Below are positions 10,902 through 16,348 of a stretch of 16,348 bases of DNA, one piece after another. A model generated the notes under the pieces. That model was not told where the DNA came from and searched no databases. It worked only from the letters and a program-made list of their open reading frames with translations. The DNA comes from Xylaria sp. FL1777 (taxonomy: Eukaryota; Ascomycota; Sordariomycetes; Xylariales; Xylariaceae): NCBI GenBank assembly GCA_022578965.1, contig MU400984.1:1-16348 (forward strand). The letters are read 5' to 3'. Numbering within the stretch: the first letter of the stretch is position 1; every line of letters begins with the position of its first letter. The position numbers and the translations under genes were made by a program.

Positions 10902-10906
10902 TTACA

Positions 10907-13900
10907 GTAAAATTATATGCTAAAAGGTTTTTTCTTCTTTTATACATTTATAAAAAGGCGTAAAAAAGCTTGAAATCTTTTTTTTATGTAAAAATACCTT
11001 TAGTTTTATTTTTTTAGTGCGCATTTATATTACTATAGCTGTTTTATGCTTTAGTAATTTGTTGTATTTTTTAAGGGCTTTATTTTTGCTAAGCTTTTGT
11101 TTAGCTATTGCTAAGTAATTACTGCTTGTTTTAGTTTAGCTTTATTTGCTTATTTATTTTTTTTTTAGTGCAATTTTAGGTTTTTTTTTTTTTAATTACT
11201 TTTTTTGCTAAAAGTTTAAAGCTAGCGTTAGATCTTTTTTAGCTATGCTTTTACTATTGCTTATAAGCTTGTTTTTTGTTTAATTTTTAGCTTTTTAGGC
11301 CTTTATGTTTTAAATAAAGGTTCTGATTTTTTTTATTGCTTTTTAAATTAACTTTTTAGCTATTAAGCTTTTTATGTAATACTTATAAACTGCTGCTTTA
11401 CTGCTAAAATATAAGTTAATAAAAAAAATTCTTATTTTAGTTTTTAAATGCTTTGTTTTAGTTGCTTTAAAAGTTTTAGCTATATGTTTAAAGCACTTAT
11501 TTTAAGTTATTATTAGTAAATTAGCAATGCTTTTTGTTTTATTTTCTTTAAAGTTTTTATGCTAAGTTGTTATGCTATAAACTAAAGTGCTTTATATTAT
11601 TATAATATATACTTGCTTTATTTTTGCTATACTATTGCTTTATGCAAAGTTTTATAGCTTAGTTATTACATATAACTAAATGCTTAGTTTTTTTTTAAGC
11701 TTTGCTAAGTATTTTTTTTATTTTATGTTTTTGTTAAATTATATTTTTAAAAACTTTGCGCTGTTTTTTAGGTATACTATTACGTTAAAAAAATATATTA
11801 TTTATATAAGCGCTGTTTTATTGCTAAAAAAGTGCATTAATTTGCTTTTTTATAGTGCAAACTTTATTTTATGTTGTTTTGCTTAGCTTTTATATATTTT
11901 TTATGCTATTTTTAAAGCTTTATAGTTTTGTTTTATATTTAGGTTTGCTGTAATAAAATTAGTATTATTAGCAAAGCTAACTATTATTAGCTTTTAATGC
12001 ATAGCAAAGTTATTATAAAGTGTTAAAATATATAAAAGGAAAAAAAAAAGTAAAAGCAAAAACTTTTAAAGAACTTTAGCTTTTAGCGCTATTAGCTAAA
12101 ATACTGCTTTATTAAAGCAAAAACGCATTATGTGGTTTAATATAAAAAAGTTTACTTATATAACTATTTAAAGAAAAAAGCCTTTTTGTTGCAAAATATA
12201 TATTATTTTTTTTTTATTAATAATATTAAAAGCTTTTGTAATGTTTAGTTGTAGCAAAAATATTATGCTTTTTTTGCTAATTGTTTTTTTTGCTGTTTTT
12301 AATATTAGTTTAATAATTACGTTTATTAACTTGTTTTGTTTATTATTTATTTAGTTGTTTAGCAGAAAACTTTCCTGCTTAGCTATTTTTGTTATGTAGC
12401 AATATAGCTTTTTTTTTAGCACTTTTTTTACTATATAAATAAGCATAATAAAGCGCTACTTTTTAGCTGTTCTTTTAGTTTTTTTTGACTTTTTAGGTTT
12501 AAATATAACTATTACTTTTGTTTGCTTAAATTGTATTAAGTAATACTTTAATAAAAAGCTAGCAATATATAATATTGCTATTTTTTTTGTTAAAGTAGGT
12601 TTATAGGCTTTAAAAAAGCTATTAAATAATAAATTGTTTTTTAGCACTTTTTATAGCGCTAACTTTTATATTAGCAATATTATGTTTTTTTTTCTTGTGT
12701 TAACGTTAATTATAAACCTTTAGTAATTATTATAAGTTAAGTTTTTTTTAAGTATATTAAATAGGTTTGCTAATAGTGCAAAAAAAAAGCGTTTTGCTAG
12801 TAAAGCTGTTTTTTTTTTAAAAGTGTTAATAAAAAGCAGTTTATTTTTTGTTTGTTTTAATAGTAAAATTACAGTAATTTTTAAAGCTAGCTTATAAGCA
12901 AACCTTGCTTATTTAGCTAAGCTTTATAATAACTTAGAATTTTTAAATGCTTTTGCAAATGCTTATTTTTAGCTGCGTTTTTATGTTTTTTTTACTTTGT
13001 TGTTAAAGGCCTTTTTTTTTTTTTTAAAGGCTTGCTATGCTGCTTTAGTTCTTTTGCTTTAAAACTTATAGTATGCTTGTTTTGCTTTTTTTTTTGTTTT
13101 AACTACTTTTAAGAACTACTAAGGTAATATTTAGTGTTTTTTTTCTATAGTTTTTTTAAGCGTTATTTTATTTGCTATTTTTACTAGTTGCTAAATTAAA
13201 AGGTTAAAGGTATTATTTAGCTTGCTAAGTATACATAATATATATGTTTTTGTAATAATAGCTTTTGTTTTTGTAGCTGCTTTATTTTTGTTTAATTTAA
13301 GCTAGTTTTATTTTTTTGCTTTTTTTAAGTATTTCTGCAAAGCTATTTTTAGGTTAATTATAACTTTTAATGCTTTATGGTTAAAACTTAGTTACTTTAA
13401 GTCCTTTTAATAAGTAGTAGCTAAGTTATTAAACATTTATACTAGGTTTATTATTAAGCTTTTTTATTTGTGCTTTGTTTTAGTTACTTTTTTTTAAAGA
13501 ATAGCTAGTATAAAATCTTATTATGCAATAAACTTAAGCAGTTTATTTGCTTTTTAGCTTTTTTTGCTTTTTAAGTTCTATAATAAATAATAAAAGTTAA
13601 AGTTACTTATAAATATATAGCGTTTTTTTAGCTTGCTTGCTTTATGTATTTTTTAGATTAAATTATGCTAAACTGTTTTTTTTTAATTTAGCAAATATAT
13701 TAATTATAAAAATACTGCTAAGTTATTACTGCTTATTATAACTTTTGCTTAGTTTTTATTAGCGTTTTTTATTAGCGTTTTTATTATAATTCTTTTGTTT
13801 ATATATAGCGTAGCTTTGCTTTTTAACTAAACAACTTAATAGCTATTATTATTAAGGCAATATATATTACTATGTTTATTAATTATTGGCTTTTAAACTG

Positions 13901-14050
13901 CTATATAATTAAAGCTATTGTTTTATAATATGTGTGCTATATTGCTTTTAAATCTTATAATGTTTTAAAAAGCAATGTTATATATTATTAAGTTAATAAA
14001 AATAAGTTTTTGCTTATATTGCTAGTTTGTTATTTTTTTGCTAGTGACTT
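10907..14050 (-). pseudogene. LINE ORF2 relic: AP endonuclease, reverse transcriptase, C-terminal Cys/His segment
   Basis: This is the degraded protein that nicked target DNA and reverse-transcribed the LINE RNA. All key motifs fall in one frame. The endonuclease YN-type Asn is at 13977-13979, and 29 codons on is the IAxQEP Glu, changed to Lys (13890-13892). A 63-codon open stretch (12456-12647) carries the pre-catalytic KVIVIxKPxK region. RT block A reads LQLNITKAFN with Asp changed to Asn at 12243-12245. The PQGSP block is near 12060-12074, with Gln now TAA. FADD reads FANN at 11964-11975. A C-terminal segment like C-x-C-x(5)-T-x2-H lies at 10917-10950 (one Cys at 10944-10946, His at 10917-10919), where the copy B junction cuts it. 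An RNase H domain may lie at about 11000-11700 but I could not identify its active site. The start is an estimate. Confidence 0.84.
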
Positions 14051-14832
14051 TTTTTTATTTAGCTTTATAAATGCTAATGCTATTAGCATTTTTAAACTAC
14101 TTTTATTTACTTTTTTGCTTATTGCTGTTGCTTTTTTAGCACTTTAAAAGCTTTTAAATTGTAATATATATGCTGCTTTTGCTTTGTTTTTTTGTTTAAC
14201 TTTTTTTTAGCAAGCTTTATTTTATGCTATATATGCTTTTTTATAGTTTATGCATTTTTGCTTTGCTTTTTATGTTTTTATTAAGCAGCTTTTTTTATTT
14301 TTTTAATGCTTTAAAGCTAAACAATAGCTATACTTTAGGTTTTTATAATAATATTTAGCTATATAATTATATTTATAGCAATTAAAGCACTATATAACTT
14401 TAAGCTTTATAGTAAAAAGTTTGCAGTTAAATAGCTAAGCTTTTTATAAAAAGCTATTTTTGCATATTGTTTTAGCTGCTATAACGTTGCTTATATATAA
14501 TAATATTAACGCAAATTTAGCTTTTGTATTTTTAAATAGCATTTTTTTGCACTTTATAACTTTAAGGTGTTTATTATATAATAACTGTAGTAAGTTTTTA
14601 TTTAAATATATTATTTTAATTTGTTTTGCTAAAACGCTTTTTATTATTAGTGCTGCTTTTTTTTGTTATACTTTTGACCTTTTTTTAAAAGCTTTTATAA
14701 TTTACTTTTTTTTTTTAGCTTTTTAAAGCACTGCTTTTTTAAAAGTAATTACTATATTTTTGCTATATAGCTTTTTAGCAATAATTGCATTATTGCTTAT
14801 AAGCGCTATATTTACTGCTTTAATAATATTAG
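14051..14832 (-). pseudogene. LINE ORF1 relic (gag-like, two CCHC zinc knuckles), N-terminus missing
   Basis: This is the degraded nucleic-acid-binding partner protein of the LINE. Reading from the junction down the - strand, the frame opens with TNIIKAVNIAL, like the IxxxVNEAL block common in Tad-type ORF1. A Lys-rich middle follows. Knuckle 1 (14348-14389) fits C-x2-C-x4-H-x4-C, reading CFNCYKYN with His and the last Cys now Tyr. Knuckle 2 (14285-14332) fits C-x2-C-x4-H-x6-C with the first Cys now Tyr. The VNEAL-like block and both knuckles share one frame, different from ORF2. His to Tyr and Cys to Tyr are the changes expected from C to T and G to A. The N-terminal part was separated by copy C and should lie right of the window if C is an insertion. 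The 3' limit is approximate. Confidence 0.82.
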
Positions 14833-14837
14833 TATAA

Positions 14838-14869
14838 TAAACCTGTTATATATTAATATAACAAGTTTA
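14838..14869. repeat. Terminal palindrome of LTR, copy C
   Basis: The same 32-bp inverted repeat as in A and B, with arms TAAACCTGTTATAT and ATATAACAAGTTTA. One C/T-type arm mismatch remains, so it is the best preserved of the three. Confidence 0.8.
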
Positions 14870-15112
14870 CTTTTAAGGTCTTAATTTGCAAGTAATAATA
14901 GGATCCTTAATAATAATTCGTTAAGGAAATTTTCGGAGTACTTTTATTACTATGTATTAATAAAGGTCTTAAGAAATTAAAAGTAATAAATATATTAATG
15001 CTTAGTAGTTATAAAAAATTAATAGCTAAAAAACTAAAACTAAGTAAATAATTAAATATAAAAAATGCATAATTATATAAACAAAGAAAAAGTAAAAAAA
15101 GTAGTAACTTTT

Positions 15113-15216
15113 TTTAAATTATTGCAAGTTTAGTAAGCATTAAATTATTGTAAGCTTAGTAAGCCTTAAATTACTATAAGTTTAGTAAGCTTTAAATTAC
15201 TATAAGCTTAGTAAAC
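15113..15216 (-). repeat. 26-bp tandem repeat, four units, in LTR of copy C
   Basis: Units lie at 15113-15138, 15139-15164, 15165-15190 and 15191-15216. The copy number equals that of A and B, in reverse orientation. Confidence 0.9.
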
Positions 15217-15479
15217 TAAATAAGTTATTATATAACTTTAGCTTTAGCTAATAAAAAAAAAAGTGCAAAATATATATAAAAGCATTAAGCTGCTTTAAAA
15301 GCTATTTTTGTGCTAATTTTATAACATTATTTCTTTTTTTTTAGAATTATTGTTTTAATAATTTTTTGTAAGTATTTTTTCTTTCTTTTTTTTTTGTATA
15401 TTATAATATTAAAACGCATTAAAAAAACTAATCGCTTATTTAAAATAAAGCAAAAACTTATTTTTGCTTCTTTTATTAA

Positions 15480-15940
15480 TTTTATTAGCTATAAAATTAT
15501 GCTTTATTTTTGCTGCTTTAATTAGTTATTAATATATAAAATAATAAATAATATATTTTATTGTTTTAAATGTATACGTGCTAGCTGCTTTTATAACAAA
15601 TTAAAAGTTTTAATTAATTTAATTAATAATATAGTTTTTAAACATTATTGTTTTAAAAAAAAAAAAAAGCAAGCAAAGTAATAGTTATTTTTAGTTTAAA
15701 AAAAATTAAAATAAGCTTAAAATAGCTTTAACTTTGTTTTAAGCAAGTTAGCTTAGCTTTATATACAAAAATGTTTTTTAAAAGCAAAAAGTATTAAAAT
15801 AGTTTAATAAAAGCTTTAGTTTTTAAATAAACTAAATAAAATAAAACGTATTAAAAAAAAACAAAAAGCGCTAGTAAAAAAGTAAAAATAACAAAAAAAG
15901 CAAGCTAAAGCAACATAAATTACTTTATTTAAGTTTAATT
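15480..15940 (+). pseudogene. Antisense Cys-rich/coiled-coil protein pseudogene in chromovirus copy C
   Basis: This gene is antisense to its element, so it reads on the + strand here. The Cys cluster starts at 15562: YCFKCIRASCFYNKLKV, with Cys codons at 15562-15564, 15571-15573 and 15586-15588. The Cys at 15592-15594 has mutated to Tyr; copy B still has TGC there. A run of Lys codons follows at about 15655-15668. In a second frame, at about 15738-15920, come LSKLA, QKCFLKAK, FLNKLNKIKRIKKKQKALVKK and a Lys/Gln-rich tail. Because the A run differs in length between copies, the frame change could be slippage there. It is not a functional gene: several TAA/TAG codons interrupt it. Ends are estimates and the family assignment is by pattern only. 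Confidence 0.6.
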
Positions 15941-15982
15941 AAAATTTTTTAAGCGTTTTTTTTAAAGTTAACTTTTTTTTTT

Positions 15983-16348
15983 TAGTTTTAAACAGTTAAA
16001 ATGTTAGCAATAAAACTAATTTATAACTATTTTAGCAGTTTTTAGGTATTTTTTAAGTTTTTAAGTATTATTAACATATAAATATTTTTTTTATTTAATA
16101 AAATACTTTAAGTTATTATTGTTTTAACGGAAATTTAGTATATTTTTAACTTTATATATGTTTTAATTTGTTTTTACTTTTAGTTATATTTTAATAAGTA
16201 TTTTAATAAATGCTAGTTTTAGTAAAAAAATGTAAAAAATAAGGTAAATTTATATATTTTTTAATAATAATAGTTTATAGTTAATAAATAAAATAACTTT
16301 TTTAATTTTAAAAAAGCTAAATTTTTTAAATTTTAATTTATTGCTTAG
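15983..16348 (-). pseudogene. Chromovirus pol 3' end relic (chromodomain), copy C
   Basis: This is the last part of the pol polyprotein in the inverted copy, matching 9391-9756 of copy B. The chromodomain-equivalent Tyr codon of B (9634-9636) maps to 16103-16105 here. Most of pol lies beyond the window. Confidence 0.72.

Larger units (their letters stand above)
4980..10906 (+). mobile_element. Ty3/Gypsy chromovirus, copy B (5' part displaced or missing)
   Basis: This is the second and most complete copy of the family in the window, on the + strand. It starts inside gag directly at the 3' end of copy A, then carries a protease-length interval, RT, RNase H, integrase, chromodomain, antisense pseudogene and 3' LTR. 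The 5' LTR and N-terminal gag are absent; if A is an insertion into B they lie left of the window. The 3' end at 10906 abuts the C-terminal part of a LINE ORF2 on the other strand, which means B inserted into that LINE. Confidence 0.87.
10413..10906 (+). repeat. 3' LTR of chromovirus copy B
   Basis: This proposed LTR of 494 bp starts TGTTATAAAATT and ends TTTATTACA, so the TG...CA ends are intact. It lies directly after an A-rich purine tract. It is collinear with copies A (constant offset 5927) and C (coordinates sum to 25739) without net indels. It includes the 26-bp tandem array and the terminal palindrome. A slightly shorter end at 10895 (ATAACA) is possible. No matching 5' LTR is visible. 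Confidence 0.62.
10907..14832 (-). mobile_element. Non-LTR retrotransposon (LINE, Tad1-like), truncated at both ends
   Basis: This is a LINE relic on the - strand with ORF1 (zinc-knuckle protein) followed by ORF2 (AP endonuclease, reverse transcriptase, C-terminal Cys/His segment). ORF1 and ORF2 use different frames, which is usual for such elements. Both ends are cut exactly at the 3' LTR ends of chromovirus copies: copy C at 14833 removes the start of ORF1, and copy B at 10906 removes the end of ORF2 and the 3' tail. The + strand here is T-rich, as expected for an A-rich coding strand on the - strand. RIP has introduced many stops. The Tad1-like label rests on domain order and the C-terminal motif, not on a tree. 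Confidence 0.85.
14833..15326 (-). repeat. 3' LTR of chromovirus copy C
   Basis: This is the reverse-complement counterpart of the LTRs in A and B, also 494 bp. On the - strand it starts TGTTATAAAATTAGC at 15326 and ends TTTATTATA at 14833, where the final CA has become TA. A purine tract lies just before its start, on the - strand. The start is inferred as in the other copies. Confidence 0.6.
14833..16348 (-). mobile_element. Ty3/Gypsy chromovirus, copy C, inverted (3' part; rest outside window)
   Basis: This is an inverted third copy, read on the - strand. It is collinear with copy B with no net insertion or deletion: 14833 pairs with 10906 and 16348 with 9391, and internal landmarks give the same sum (25739). 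It holds the 3' LTR, the antisense pseudogene (on the + strand here) and the end of pol. Its LTR end abuts the truncated ORF1 of the LINE. Confidence 0.88.

Noticed and set aside
1..10906. A 5.9-kb satellite or tandem duplication
   Set aside because: The two copies start and end at element landmarks. The B unit ends at an LTR terminus, and a third inverted copy ends at the same terminus, which fits separate transposon insertions.
11680..11886. Open frame of 68 codons on the + strand
   Set aside because: It is the complement of LINE ORF2 downstream of the FADD-equivalent motif. The hydrophobic Phe/Leu/Ile composition reflects T-rich DNA, not a membrane protein.
12456..12647. Open frame of 63 codons on the - strand as an independent small gene
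   Set aside because: It is in the ORF2 frame and matches the region before the RT catalytic core. It is a stop-free fragment of the pseudogene, not a separate gene.
14460..14726. Open frame of 88 codons on the + strand resembling a membrane protein
   Set aside because: It is antisense to the Lys-rich middle of LINE ORF1, whose frame is supported on both sides by the VNEAL-like block and the zinc knuckles.

Overview
The window is a graveyard of transposable elements from a filamentous ascomycete (Pezizomycotina-type) genome. It is extremely AT-rich, and repeated copies differ almost only by C/T and G/A transitions. Coding frames are full of TAA/TAG where Trp, Gln or Arg codons are expected, and catalytic Asp/Glu codons have become Asn/Lys. 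This is the signature of repeat-induced point mutation (RIP). I see no intact gene, tRNA, rRNA or CRISPR array. The species cannot be named from the sequence.

Four element segments lie end to end. Copy A (1-4979, + strand, 5' end outside the window) is a Ty3/Gypsy chromovirus relic: reverse transcriptase, RNase H, integrase and chromodomain, then a small antisense pseudogene, then a 3' LTR of about 494 bp. Copy B (4980-10906, + strand) is a second member of the same family. Its visible part starts inside gag, just before a CCHC zinc knuckle, and runs through pol, the antisense pseudogene and a 3' LTR. An unrelated non-LTR retrotransposon (LINE, Tad1-like) follows on the - strand (14832 down to 10907), with ORF1 (two CCHC knuckles) and ORF2 (AP endonuclease, reverse transcriptase, C-terminal Cys/His segment). 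Copy C (14833-16348, - strand, cut by the window end) is the 3' end of a third chromovirus copy, inverted relative to A and B.

The simplest history is nested insertion. The LINE came first; chromovirus B cut its 3' end and chromovirus C its 5' end; copy A then inserted into the gag of B. RIP then attacked all of them. Reading frames remain recognisable: the B gag knuckle, RT, RNase H, integrase and chromodomain motifs share one frame, and so do the LINE ORF2 motifs.

The most unusual feature is the antisense pseudogene between the chromodomain and the 3' LTR, present in all three copies. It would have encoded a small Cys-rich, basic, probably coiled-coil protein convergent with gag-pol. It resembles a family of uncharacterised fungal proteins and appears to be part of the retrotransposon itself.
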